Source: Saxidomus purpurata
Taxonomy: Eukaryota > Mollusca > Bivalvia > Venerida > Veneridae
Assembly (NCBI GenBank): GCA_022818135.1
Contig: JAFMSR010000005.1
Coordinates: 35,349,557-35,413,556 of the forward strand
Direction: 5' to 3'
DNA length: 64,000 nucleotides
Below, piece after piece: positions 32,437 to 43,872 of this stretch. A model generated the notes under the pieces. That model was not told where the DNA came from. It did not search any database and saw only the letters and a program-made list of their open reading frames with translations. Every line of letters starts with the position of its first letter. Within the stretch, counting starts at the first letter, position 1. The position numbers and the translations under genes are program-made.

Positions 32437-35430
32437 TTTAAAAACAAAAATAATATCAAACAGGGAATGCCACGTACCAAAAACGCAGCCTCCCCAAAAC
32501 GAACCCCACCACCCAGAAGTGCACACCACCAACACACACACACGCGCGCACACGCACACACAAACGACACACACACACACAATCATGTACACACACATAT
32601 ATACACTACCAACACACACTAGCATACAAAGCAAACACACGAGGACAAAACGAACAATTAAAGGAACACGTGGGCCCGCACCCCCTTGGAACGGTCAGTG
32701 GCAAAAACACCACTGGGGAGCTTAAACCGGTTTATGGTGCGCACCCAACCTCACTCTTACCCCCACCATGTTCCAAAGTCACAGGACAGTGTAAATAAAA
32801 GTAATCCCTGCTAGGTGAATCTTAACACACGCAATGGAAACAAAAGGCATGGTATGTAAAACACAAAAATGCTCGTGTATAAATATATAAAAAGCAAACC
32901 TTGAGAACCAAAAAACGTATGTACTCAATGTCTTTGCAGAAGGCAGAGCACCAAGAGAAACACCCTTAAGGGCCCGACGAAACAAGCCAGAGGACAGAAA
33001 TCAAAACAGTTTCGTCCCAGTGGGATTTAAAACTGCCCATCACAGAGTCCTCCCCTCTTCCGTCGACACAATCAAAGAGGGAAGCATAGCGTCCAACTGT
33101 AAACGGGTTGAACACCAAACATGCGGTGTGTCTCAAAACAGTTGGGTCGTAACCTCTTTTAACAAAACGTTTTATAATTTTAGCAAATACAGTTGGAAAA
33201 TTGCCATGACCCAAAATCTTACGAAGTTTGTAAACCACATCCCCATAAAATCGGGTTTTGAAATACCTTCTCGCAGAAGAGTCTTTAGATTACTATTGAA
33301 TTTCAAAACCAAATCAGAATTACGATAGTAAAATTTAGCAAAATATTTACGCAATTTGTAATAACGGTAGCCCTGTTGAAGAAGTTTATTTGTAATATAT
33401 TGATTACGTTCATTGAAATCCTCAACATAACTACACGCTCTGGCAAACCGAATTAACTGAGAAATGTATACCCCATAAGATGTAGCATGAGGTACATCCC
33501 CATCCAAATGGGGGAAATTTACAATACTAAAATTAAAATCATCCCTCTTGTCATAAATTTTGGTATGTATAATATTGTTATAAATAGAGAGATGTAAATC
33601 TAAAAATGAAGCACCAGTATCCACATTGTTAGTTTTAATTAACTGGAGTTCCCGGGGATAAATAGTGTCCACCAATTGACCAAAAAACGGGTTATCCATA
33701 TTAAGAATATCATCCAGATAGCGTGATGTATTATTAAAAGCAGTGATAATGTCTGCCTGCGTGTCTGGAGAAAGACTCAACATAAAGTCTCTTTCATAAC
33801 AATATAAAAACAAATCTGCGACAAGGGGTGCACAATTTGTTCCCATGGGAATACCGATTACTTGTCTGAAAACTGCATTCCCAAACCTTATATAAATGTT
33901 GTTCAATAAAAAGGAAAGGGCTTTACAAACTTCGTCACAGGTCCACATAGTATAATGTTTAACAATACAGCTAGTAAAAAAGCTTTATCGAAATTGCAGG
34001 CGAGAAATGTAACATTCTCCCTGGCAAAAGTCTTTTGAATTAGGGCAGTTAGCTTGTCATTTATCAAATTATGTGGTAAAGTGGTATACAGAGTAGAAAA
34101 ATCGTATGTACTGACTGAATTTACTTTGTAATTATTAACTTTAAACTTATCCAGGATTTCGCCAGAATTTTTGATCGACCAAAATAAATGTTTACCAGAG
34201 TTTTCGTATACTTTATCACAATATCTTTTCCCGTCCCCCGGGCTTTTATAGCAGTTAGGCAAGATGTTAATAGTTTTGAAATTTTGTAGTGGTACAAGAG
34301 CTTGAATTAGCGATGAAACGAGCTTTATATGGTTGTTTATGTAATTTAGGAATCCAGTACATAGTAGGAAGTTTAATATGTTGATCATCTATACGAACTT
34401 TCAAATTAGAAACTTCACTGATGTGATCAGTGACCACATTTTGTTCATCGGAAGGACTCAATATATAAGCTTTAGTGCTATTTAGTTCGTTTTGTAAAAC
34501 ATTAATATAATGTAGGCGTCAATGATGATATATTGTTGGCCGCCTTGTCTGCTGGAACTAAGACATACTTAGAATGAAATTCTTGGATTTCCTTTTTCAG
34601 ATGTCTTAAAGTAAACTTGGGTTTTGATGGAAGTAGGTGTTCATTTGTTTGGTAAAATTTTATACGAGAATCGACAATGTTAAAAATACTTCGTTTCCAA
34701 GACGTTAATGCATTTGGGTCAGCATTCTCACGACGACACCATTTAACACAAAAAGTTTCGATGGATTCCGCAATATGACCACGACAAGCATGAAAATCAA
34801 TAGTAGAAGGAATTCTGTATTTTGGTCCTTTTAAAGAATAAATTACGAATACGCTTGTCTTTAATAATATCAAATTACCAGTGATGACATGACCGGCATC
34901 TGAATAGCAAAATTTCGAGTTTTTACTTCGCGTAAGAAGGGGTATTTGTTTGAACTCTAGGTCGGAAACAATTTTATTGTAATTGAATATAACATTTCTA
35001 ACAGGTGTTTTATATTTATAACAGATAATAGGAACTTCGGAGTTTCGGAAATACTTAGGCACAGAATCAATGACACGTCTATCAAGTAATATACTGGGTA
35101 TATCGATGAAGTCAATACCTTTATTAATGAAATGAATTTTAAGAAAATGTCTATCATGATCGATTGAGTGTCAATATGTGGACGGAGAACGTGTTGTGTG
35201 TAATGTTGGAAAGATATGACACAGTGTAAAACGGATCTGTTTGAATAACGTACTGGTCCGCTTCCTCGTCTAGTTTTTTAAGAGACTGAATAGATAAAGA
35301 TGTGAGACGAGAAAGCATTGAATGTCTACCAGAGTTTGAAAGAATTATATCGAGGTCTGCAACAGAAATATTGACTTTTGATTAAACGGTTTTCGTACTC
35401 GTCTAGATATCGTCGCATTCCGAAAAAACA
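32437..35430 (-). mobile_element. PLE-W, longest copy: Penelope-like retroelement
   Basis: About 3.0 kb on the minus strand: reverse-transcriptase region (35430 to about 33055), a UTR of about 600 bp with (CA)n tracts, and the family 3' end at 32437. The 5' end is truncated into a TTAA-B fragment at about 35438. No GIY-YIG endonuclease motif is visible; in many PLEs it lies C-terminal, in others N-terminal, so it may be in the missing 5' part. The stop codon seen in the 50324 copy is mutated here. Confidence 0.75.
33050..35430 (-). pseudogene. Penelope-like reverse transcriptase, frameshifted
   Basis: Reading on the minus strand: an N-terminal region (about 35395-34500) with SVADLDIILSNSGRH and GHVITGNL; YWIPKLHK (about 34350) and DFSTLYTTLPHNL (about 34090, catalytic Asp of motif A); IGIPMGTNCAPLVADLFL (about 33845); RYLDDIL (about 33715, catalytic Asp pair); FLDLHL, KIYDKRDDF and YGVYISQLIRFAR; then a basic thumb ending in PTVLRHTACLVFNP and ASLFDCV. 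The order resembles PLE reverse transcriptases such as Poseidon/Neptune ('F.DDI', 'FLDV', 'SIPYSQALR'). At least four frameshifts break about 790 codons, so no protein is made. Confidence 0.75.
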
Positions 35431-35437
35431 AAATGGA

Positions 35438-35574
35438 ACTGCAGTATATTTCAAAACGCTGTTTTTTTTCGGTAATGACTAGAATGCATGGCTGAGACTT
35501 TTAGGTTAAGTTATAATACTTCAAGTTTGATGAACTTTATTTTTCTTTCCAAAATCTTGAGAGCGAGCAGTGCT
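35438..35574. mobile_element. TTAA-B fragment followed by TTAA-A end
   Basis: 35438-35520 carries 'aactgcagtatatttcaaaa' and 'gaatgcatggctgagac' of TTAA-B. 35521-35574 carries 'tttgatgaactttatt' and 'cttgagagcgagcag' of TTAA-A, ending at a TTAA. Confidence 0.65.
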
Positions 35575-35578
35575 TTAA

Positions 35579-35941
35579 AGGAACATACCTTATAACTGAT
35601 GTCAAACTACACTCCAAAACATGAATAATATAATCTTTGGAAGTATTATAACTTAACCTAAAGGTTTCAGCAATATATTCCCAGTCATTATCGATAAAAT
35701 CAGGTTTGAAATATACTGCAGTACCGTTAATCATTCAATACTCTATGTAGAGTTGTTGTTGTACAATTAATGAGTGGATGCGATTTATTACAGAAAGCCT
35801 CTATATTGATTGATTGTGGTAAAATGAGGCATTTTTTGCTATAGGTTCTTTTTGAAATTGTATTTATTTATAATTTTACGTTCATTGCACACATTATCTA
35901 TGTTTCGAAAATATGATCGGCTAGTTATAGGGAGTGCCCCT
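35579..35941. mobile_element. TTAA-B MITE, complete reference copy
   Basis: TTAA at 35575-35578 and 35942-35945 flank AGGAACATACCTTATAACTG ... 'ctagttatagggagtgcccct'. 363 bp. The internal 'ggtaaaatgaggcatttttt' and 'tttacgttcattgcacacat' blocks define the family. Confidence 0.9.
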
Positions 35942-36116
35942 TTAAGCTATAATTTTTCCAATGACTTTATTATTCGTGTTTTGGAGGTTATTTAGTTTTG
36001 CATAACTTATAGGGTATGATCCTTAAAGGGGTAATAAATTTCAAACAATGTAAGCTAGTGTCAAATATAGAAAATACGTCTAGGGTGATTCAATTCACCA
36101 TGATTGTTGTCTTATT

Positions 36117-36427
36117 TAGGTACTCCATACATCTAGCAGATTAAATTCTCTAAACATAGAGTATGTGTTCACTGAACGTAAAATGATAAAAATACAATTT
36201 CACAGAAGAACCTATGGCGAATTTAAATAAATCGCATCAACCCATTAATTGTACAACATCAACTATAGATATTAAATGGTTTACTGTACTGGTTTAAACC
36301 GCTAATTTCATAGATAATGACTGGGAATGCATAGCTGGAACTTTTAGGGTAAGTTTTAATACCCAAAGATTCTATCATTTATGTTTTGGATGTAATTTAG
36401 TTTGACATCGGTATAGAGTATGTCCCT
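36117..36427. mobile_element. TTAA-B MITE
   Basis: 'taggtactccatacatctag' to 'cggtatagagtatgtccct', followed by TTAA (36428-36431). The left tip is mutated. Confidence 0.75.
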
Positions 36428-36571
36428 TTAAAGACAGCATTTCTCAAATAATTATGCATTTGTCGATGATAACATCACAGCAAATCTAACTCAGTAGGAA
36501 TGTGCCGAAGTGTCCTCAGAATTGAAGATATTTGAAAGTTGATAAAAATAGTATTGATTAAAACCATTTAA

Positions 36572-36755
36572 AGCAGCTCGCTCTCAGATTTTGGTATAAA
36601 AATAAAGTTCTTCAAACTGTATATAAATAACGTATTTAAGAACATATAAAAAGGACACAGTAAAGATTTTTGTCACATATATCTCTAAAAAAAAATACGC
36701 TAACAAATTCAAAAGCGTGATAGTGTAGCGGTGCCGTGTAAGTCTAGGGTTTCAA
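36572..36755. mobile_element. TTAA-A MITE, right half lost
   Basis: TTAA (36568-36571), AGCAGCTCGCTCTCAG, then 'gttcttcaaactgtatataa' to 'gcggtgccgtgtaag'. Confidence 0.7.
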
Positions 36756-36850
36756 AATCGGACAGAAATTGTCATCGATGATCTGAAATAATCGGATAGC
36801 TACTTTCGATCAATCTTCGATTATATAATCGAAATTTTTCTACAAATTAA

Positions 36851-37360
36851 AGCTGCTCGCTCTCAGTTGCTGTTGAAAAAAATATTTTTCAAGAAAAATG
36901 AAATTCTTATTCATTAATTATTATATAAAACTAAAGGATAGAATCAAATTATAAGCCCAAATCTAGGTAGGAATTTGTGAAATCGATTGAAAATGTCGGT
37001 TACCGGCACCCTACCTATATGTTTATATTGAAATTTCAAAAGCGTTTGCACCTTTTGATTTGGTAGCGTATTTTTGAATTTGAGATAACGTGCCGTATTT
37101 ATACTGAGCCTTTTTATATGACTATATGTTCTAAGAACGTTTTTACTACGTTTGAAGACTTTTTTTTCAAACAGTTAAAGTAGTTAAGTACACAATCTAT
37201 TGTCAAAACTTTAATAAACTTTTTTGATAAAGTTTATACTAAAACAAGTAAATAACAGTCAACACTGAACAATATTTCCTATTCCTTGTAAGCACTCAAA
37301 ATAGCAGACGCCATTTTTGTAGTCAGAGTGACCTCCCTTGCGAACTAAGAGCGAGCAGCT
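36851..37360. mobile_element. TTAA-A MITE, enlarged copy
   Basis: TTAA at 36847-36850 and 37361-37364 flank AGCTGCTCGCTCTCAG ... AGAGCGAGCAGCT. It is 510 bp, about 170 bp longer than usual. Family sequence runs to about 37165, then unrelated sequence leads to the right TIR, so it is a recombinant or carries an insertion. Confidence 0.75.
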
Positions 37361-37609
37361 TTAAGAATAGTACAAAGTGTTATATACATCATCGAAAAGC
37401 TTTGGAAAAATCATATTTATTTCATCTAAATTGCTCCAAGAATAAACTTTTTATGGCACTTTGAAGTTTTCACATGATGAAAATGCGATGCCAATTATTG
37501 GTAATTCGAGAAGGCGCTTAGTCTTACACCAAAGTCACATTATCTGGTAAATTATTTACACAGCATGCTAGTAAAATAAAATAACATTTAAATATTATGT
37601 ATAATGTAC

Positions 37610-38555
37610 CTCAGAATTAGTGAAAACCCCTCGTAGTCTTTCATCAGCTCGTATGAGTACACTGCCTCGTCACATTTGGTGTAGCCTGGAACCTGTAACA
37701 ATTTATTGTTTTGTCATGATTGTTGCTTTGATAACATTAATGCTAACATTAAAATAGAATCTTCTTTATATAACTAAGGCTACATAATAATATATTGATT
37801 TGGTTCTGTACAAGTAGGTTAGCCTAAATAAAGATTAGGTTTTCGACCCGAAAATGTTATTAACTTACATTTATAACTCTGGTTGTAGCAGGACTTGCAT
37901 TGATGTCATTTAGAGTACATACATATGTAAAAAGAAATTCGTCACTGTTTCTACCTTGACTTGAACCTGAAGTCGGCTGCTTTGTTGGGGAATCACTAAA
38001 AAGGTTCACATCACTGTCAAGGACACTGTCCTGGACAGTAAGATCTTGTTGAGAAACCCGAGAACGTGTCTGAAATTTAATATGCTACTTGAACAATGTG
38101 CATAAAGTTTGGGTAAGCTCCCATTCACTGTAACTTATGGTAAATAGTATAATTTCATTTGTTTACAAGTATGAGCTATAAATAGTATAATTATACTTCT
38201 AATAATTTCAGTCCTGTCAGAGCAGGCTAGACAATTAATTTATTTAATATGTCACCATAACACGATCCCTTACCAATGACACTTGTATGCACTGACTTGA
38301 AACTGGCCAAGCGTGATCAACCGGCTCACCACATGCAATTAAATGCTTTCTTAAATAATCTCCACCTACACAATCACTGTCAGTGTTGAGATGTTCGCTG
38401 TTATTTGTAAAAAAAATACACAGACTCTGACAGAGTTGTGATGAAATAAAAGTGATAATATTATTTCATGAATTTAAGAGCTTCCCAATGGTGACACTGT
38501 TACCTGGCACTGTTAGTGTTACTTAAGAGTTGCATAGACTGTCGGCCGGGTGTCG
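37610..38555 (-). CDS. Four internal exons of an unidentified protein-coding gene
   Basis: Minus-strand exons: A 38555-38504, B 38397-38274, C 38069-37869, D 37692-37610. Each is bounded by a pyrimidine-rich tract plus AG and by GT (GTAAGT-like after exon C, GTAAGG after B). Lengths are 52, 124, 201 and 83 bp, and the phases fit at every junction, giving one open frame of about 153 codons. Exon C is Ser/Asp/Gln-rich (SVLDSDVNLFSDSP), possibly disordered. Exon C/D reads LNDINASP...VINVPGYTKC and YSYELMKDYEGF, which looks like a folded domain I do not recognise. The first and last exons are not located. MITEs crowd the downstream side. It is probably a host gene fragment; the protein family is unknown. 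Confidence 0.6.
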
Positions 38556-39646
38556 CTGAAGAATTTATATATACAATCTGTGTATTATAAATTTTACACA
38601 ATTTATATAAAATGTTTAATTAACTGGTCAGTTCTTGGTGTACATTGCTGTAAAAGCGTTCGCAACTCAAAATTAAATGATGCAACACAAATATGAATAG
38701 TAGTTTACCAAAATCAGGACGTATCCGAAACCGATGACAGTGGGATAAATACGAAATAAATGAAAAACACCTCACGGATTTATTTCGGACATTTATCGCC
38801 ATTCACGTGTATACAAGTTTTGATGACGTTTTACACAAACACTGAAATGAAAGTTAAATAAACTCTTTCATGAAGCATCTGTTAAGGTCAGCCTCACTTC
38901 CAGCTGTCAACAAACGTGGCAAAAATGACGAAGTGCTTGGGAAAGATTGTAATATAATGGCAATTTACGCATATCTGAAGGAAAATCAATACGTGACACG
39001 ATATATCAATGTTTAATCTACCAACTGCGTGATTCAACTGGATGAGTTTCATTCAATTCTTTTTAAGTTATTCACTTTGAAAAAAGCTTGTTCATCATTG
39101 TGACACATAGGCGGTGCTGTTTCCGGAACAGCGCTGACATCGATGACTATTTTCACCCGAACCGACGTTAAAACGCGCCATTTGTTTCGTGCATTTCTCC
39201 ACTTCTGATCGTGTGATTCCACGCATTGAATACTAAATAAAACAAATATATCATAAGATGATATGTTTTCTGGTAGCCCCTTGGCTAAGAAATTGCCACT
39301 ATCAATTTCTTTCAAAGTAACAAAATTCATTTTACACCATCTCACAGCTTGAAATAAATGAGGTCTATTTTCCTACTTTCTCTTTCTAAATTTGTCTGTA
39401 CGAATGATTTAAACGTTTATTATTTATCTTTATTGAAACGTATGTTTCGTAATTATTACATATGATATAGTTGCGTACGGAGATGACTCAGATATGCTAT
39501 GCTGTTCCCCTTGGCAACATGTTGATTATAAGAAGTTATAGAACACATATTAAAGCGGCATGAGATTAAAATGCAACATTATGAACCTATGATTTAGGGT
39601 TTAACTTAACTTTTTTTGTAATTTGGGACTGTATGACGGTTTTTAA
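38556..39646. other. Probable intron or upstream region of the minus-strand gene
   Basis: A minus-strand open stretch (39352-39049, no Met start in its first part) reads FVTLKEIDSGNFLAKGLPEN and could be a further upstream exon, but no donor site in the right phase was convincing. Nothing else assigned. Confidence 0.3.
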
Positions 39647-39995
39647 AGCTGCTCGCTCTCAAATTTTAGTTAAAAAATAAAGTTCTTCAAACTGTAAATA
39701 ACGTATTTTAGAACTTGTGATCATATAAAAAGGCTCGAGTATAAATTCATGTCACGTACATGTTTTGATTTCGAAAAATACGCTAACAAATTCAAGAGCG
39801 TTGCAAACGCTTTTGTAATTTCAATATAAACATATTGTGTAGCGATGCCGTGTAACCGACCTTTTCGATCCATTTCTGCAAAATTCCTACCTAGATTTTG
39901 CTTATATTTTAGCTTTTAGTTTGAAATTTATGAATAAGAATGTCATTTTTTTTATTAAATATTTTTTTCAACGGTAATTGAGAGAGAGAGCAACT
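39647..39995. mobile_element. TTAA-A MITE, complete
   Basis: TTAA at 39643-39646 and 39996-39999. 349 bp. The right TIR is eroded to GAGAGAGAGCAACT. Confidence 0.85.
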
Positions 39996-39999
39996 TTAA

Positions 40000-41818
40000 T
40001 GGTAGGAACCTTTTAAATGGCGGCAGCTCTATAGGTAGATAGGGTCGCAAATGTCATTTACTTTTACTAACGCACAATGTGATTGAGTGTATAAATAAAA
40101 CGCCGCTCGAGTTTTGCGTCGAGTTATTCAATTGTCGCAAATTTAAACGACGTAACCAATCAGAGACGACGTTACATCGGTACTGCGCTAGACTGCGTTT
40201 TGGTTCAGTTCTGATGCACAGTGCTACCCACCAAATTTCTTCAGTCGTCATCACGATTTTACACACCTTAAAGAGTTTCCTAAAGGGTTCTACGCCTACG
40301 TGAAATAGGTGATCCACTCATGCGGGGCAAATTTTTGCCCAATAAACACGATTTGAAATACCTTTTTAGAGAATTCGTCTTTTGACATGCAATTTTGGAC
40401 AAAACATTTTCAAAGTTTTTTCTGTATAAAATGATTTTATCACATAAGTTGGTTTAAAATAAGCGCTACATATATTATATAACATCCCAAGTGCTAAGAG
40501 GACTTCAGTGAAGTATATATGAGAAGGCAACTTCTGTCTTTACCAGACGGCGACGTCATCTAACAATGCTTAGAAAGAATGGAATGAAACAGTTTAATAT
40601 AAAAACAGGGAAACATGCTGCAGACGTAGTGCTGCAATTAAATAATGAATGTATTGCAATGTCATTCGGACGTGCACTGAAAATTAAAAACAAACCAAAC
40701 ACTTTGTTATTACCGAAACTATACCGAAAAAGATTGTGCAAGAAATGTGGGCTGTATTATCTATGAGCGTTGGAACCTTCCCGAAAGTAACAATAGTGTT
40801 TTTTTTTCAAATAAAACAATAAACTTTCATAACTTCTCTTAGTCGGATGTTTAAAATGGTCTCCTATAATCTGGGAACACAAACTGCATCTCAAAAACTG
40901 ACGTTGGGAACACAAACTGCATCTCAAATGCTGACATTGCTTTAAATATGAGATGCTGTTTCCGCTTATCTTGTCCTTTATACAAGACAGCATCCTTTGT
41001 CAGGCGCGATAAACGCCTTATTTGATGTCGTTGTTACATGTATATTAGGTTAGAAACTGTAACAAATCAGAGACTTTTTAATCATGTACTGATAACAGTG
41101 TGAAAATAACCGATTTTATTCTACAGTCATCTGTTTGAATGCTTTGTACACGGACATTAAAGGAAGGACGAGTAGGATTACAAAGTACATCTGATTAATT
41201 TGGCGGCTGTCCGTTCTAGTGATTAGATGGCTTTTTGTCACGTGAGTGAATACAACAGTATTTTGGCGACTAAGAAACCATTTCTGCTTGTGTGTATGTC
41301 ATTAATAGCCCAGTTGTAGTGTTTCCGTGTCAATTCAAGCTTCTGTAAGCACAGTGTAAATGTAGAAGCCATTGTACAACAAAACAGACGTAATTAAGTC
41401 TTGAAATCCGTCGTCTGTAAACTTTTGCGATTACGCAAACTTGGAGTTTTCAAAAAAAAAGAACGTCAGCCAAAGTATGTTGACTTCAGACCATCTGCAA
41501 ACTGAGGGTCTGAGGGTAAACGAATTCAGGCATAAAAGCTCATACAGCAGATCATGCGATGACCACTTACTGGCGATACTAAATGGCTGTTCAAAAGTTT
41601 AAAAACAATTTCTCAACACTGAATTGTGAAATATGAATTTTATTTCAATTATATTTTCAACCTTTTAGAAATTAAATCGCTTTCATCCAAAACAAATAAG
41701 GAAATTGAGCTCTTGCATGCAAACGAACTTCTTTATATCGTTATTAGTAAGATACAATTGAGTCAAAATAATGAGAAATCTACAAACCTAATTCGCAACA
41801 AGACACTACTGCAAATGA
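40000..41818. other. Mostly unique DNA; possible regulatory patch and one short open frame
   Basis: 40080-40320 has a higher CpG content and a CCAAT motif (AACCAATCAG, about 40155), so it may be a promoter for one of the flanking genes. An ATG-initiated frame at 40566-40766 (66 codons, ending KRLCKKCGLYYL) has a CxxC pair but no assignable family and could be chance. The rest shows nothing. Confidence 0.3.
40873..40938. repeat. 33-bp tandem duplication
   Basis: 'gggaacacaaactgcatctc' starts at 40873 and again at 40906, with three substitutions between units. Two copies only. Confidence 0.85.
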
Positions 41819-42170
41819 CAAGAGGGTCATGATGGCCTGATATCTCACACCTAAAAACAAATCCACTTGTCGGATAGTTGTGGTCAATTTTGACCCAAGA
41901 GGTAGGATTTGAACAAAGTAGACTACTAGACATTGTTACATACCAAATAGGTTTTCTATATACGTCCTTGTAAAACAAGTGCCCCCCTGACTAGGGCCAA
42001 GATGCAACCCAAGGGGCATAATTTGAAGAAATCTTTTACGCAATACTACATATAAACGCTCTAGGTCCTGTGGTTTCAGAGATGATTTTTAAAAGTTGTC
42101 CACTAGACAATGCTACATGCCAAATATCTGAGTTTTAGGCTTTGATGTTTCAGAGATTAAGTTTTTTCCT
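41819..42170 (-). mobile_element. TRE-B outer copy, part 1
   Basis: 3' end on the minus strand at 41819 with the hairpin GGCCATCATGACCC (imperfect). About two worn monomers reach 'tttcagagattaagtttttt', where an inverted TRE-B copy begins. Confidence 0.7.
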
Positions 42171-43427
42171 CACCTGGCAAAAGCCAGAGCTATAGGACGA
42201 TTCCTCCGACCATTTCCTTGAAATGACATCTCCTTTTAAACCACTGGGCCATTGTAGAGACTTCATGCAGGGAACTTCCTTGCATAGCTCTTTCAACCTT
42301 GCACCCAATTCCGTCATGCAGAGAATCTGGTTGCTTTATCAAAAATAGGAAAAATTGATGAAAATCTTCTTCTCGAAACCACAGGCCTAGAGCTTTATTT
42401 GCCATGGCATTGCTAGTGGACCGCTACCAAGATGATTCAAATTATGACCCCCGGGTGACAATTGACCCCGCGCATTGAAACTTAGTTTTTGCATAGGCAT
42501 ATATAGGAAAATTTTTTAAAATCTTCTCTGAAACCACAAGGCCTAGAGCTAAGATATTTGGCATGTAGCATTGTCTAGTGGACCTCTACCAAGATTGTTC
42601 AAATTATGACCCCCGGGTCAAAATTGACCCCGCACCGGGGGTCACTTAGTTTTGCATAGGAATATATAGGAAAAACTTTAAAAATCTTCTTCTCTGAAAC
42701 CACAAGGCCTAGAGCTAAGATATTTGGCATGTAGCATTGGCTAATGGACCTCTACCAAGATTGTTCAAATTATGAGCCCCTGATCAAAATTGACCCCGCA
42801 CAGGGGGTCACTTAGTTTTACATAGGCTTATGTAGGAAAAACTTAAAAAATCTTCTTCTCTGAAACCAAAAGGCCTAGAGCTTAGATATTTGGCATGTAG
42901 CATTAGCTAGTGAACCTCTTCGAAGATTGTTCAAATTATGACCCTCGGATCAAAATTGACCCCGCACCGGGGGTCACTTAGTTTTACATAGGCTTATATA
43001 GTAAAAACTTTAAAAATCTTCTTTGAAACCACAAGGCCCAGAGCTTAGATATTTGGCATGTAGCATTGGCTAGTGGACCTCTACCAAGATTGTTCAAATT
43101 ATGACCCCTGGGTCAAAATTGACCCCGCACCGGGGGTCACTTAGTTTTACAAAGGCTTATATAGGGAAAACTTTAAAAATCTTTTTCTGTGAAACCACAA
43201 GGCCTAGAGCTTAGATATTTGGCATGTAGCATTGCCTAGTAGACTTCTTCAAAGTTTGTTCAAATTATGCCCCTGGGGTCAAAATTGACCTTGCCCGGGG
43301 GGATCATTTGTTTTACAAAGGCGTATATAGGAAAACTTATTTGGTATATAACATTATCTAGTGATCTTCCACCAGGCAAGTGGACTTGTACCAAGGTGAG
43401 CGATATAGGGCCATCTTGGCCCTCTTG
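42171..43427 (+). mobile_element. TRE-B inner copy, inserted into another TRE-B
   Basis: Starts with the hairpin CTCACCTGGC-AAAA-GCCAG..., then 'cttgaaatgacatctcctt' and about six 166-bp monomers. It ends at 43427 with GGGCC-ATCTT-GGCCC-TCTTG. Its left and right flanks are the two halves of an older TRE-B in opposite orientation, as at 25103-25762. Confidence 0.75.
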
Positions 43428-43620
43428 TTTAAAGTTTTCTTTTTTTTTGCAATAGCAACCAGAGTTCTGCACGGAATGGATTGATTTTTTTACAATTTTT
43501 ATAGAGCTTCATGCAAAGAACATCCCTGCATAGTTTCATCAGCATTGGCCCAATGGCTGCAGAGAATGTATTCTTTATCAAAATGTTGATGGACGACGGA
43601 CACTTCTAAAAGCTCACCAT
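43428..43620 (-). mobile_element. TRE-B outer copy, part 2
   Basis: 'tttttgcaatagcaaccaga', 'agagcttcatgcaaagaaca', 'ttgatggacgacggac' and the closing hairpin 'aaagctcaccatggc', completing the element broken at 42170. Confidence 0.7.
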
Positions 43621-43872
43621 GGCAAAGCTAGTGAGCTAAAAATGAATCTTATACTGACAAGTGAGCATTGAAACTGTCTCCATCAATGACGTTAATATAA
43701 AAGCGTGAAGAAACGTGCTGCAGACACTGTTTTCCATCCTAAAAGCTCACCATGGCAAAGCCAAGTGACCTAAAAATGAATGTGATACTGACAAGTGAGC
43801 ATCGAAATTGTCTCCGTCAATGACTTTAATATATAAAAGAACTGATTACAGACTCTGCATGTCTTTTATCGA
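43607..43872. repeat. 133-bp tandem duplication
   Basis: 'aaaagctcaccatggcaaag' is at 43608 and 43741. Both units continue 'gatactgacaagtgagcat' and 'gtctccrtcaatgac'. The duplication begins at the TRE-B terminal hairpin. Confidence 0.8.

Noticed and set aside
33020..33328. Plus-strand frame over the PLE-W reverse transcriptase
   Set aside because: Antisense shadow of the minus-strand coding region.
39049..39352. Minus-strand open stretch upstream of the four-exon gene
   Set aside because: Tempting as an upstream exon, but it has no Met start and no donor in a phase that reaches exon A.
40566..40766. Plus-strand ATG frame with a CxxC near its end
   Set aside because: Considered as a small zinc-binding protein; too short, with no second metal-binding pair or recognisable family.
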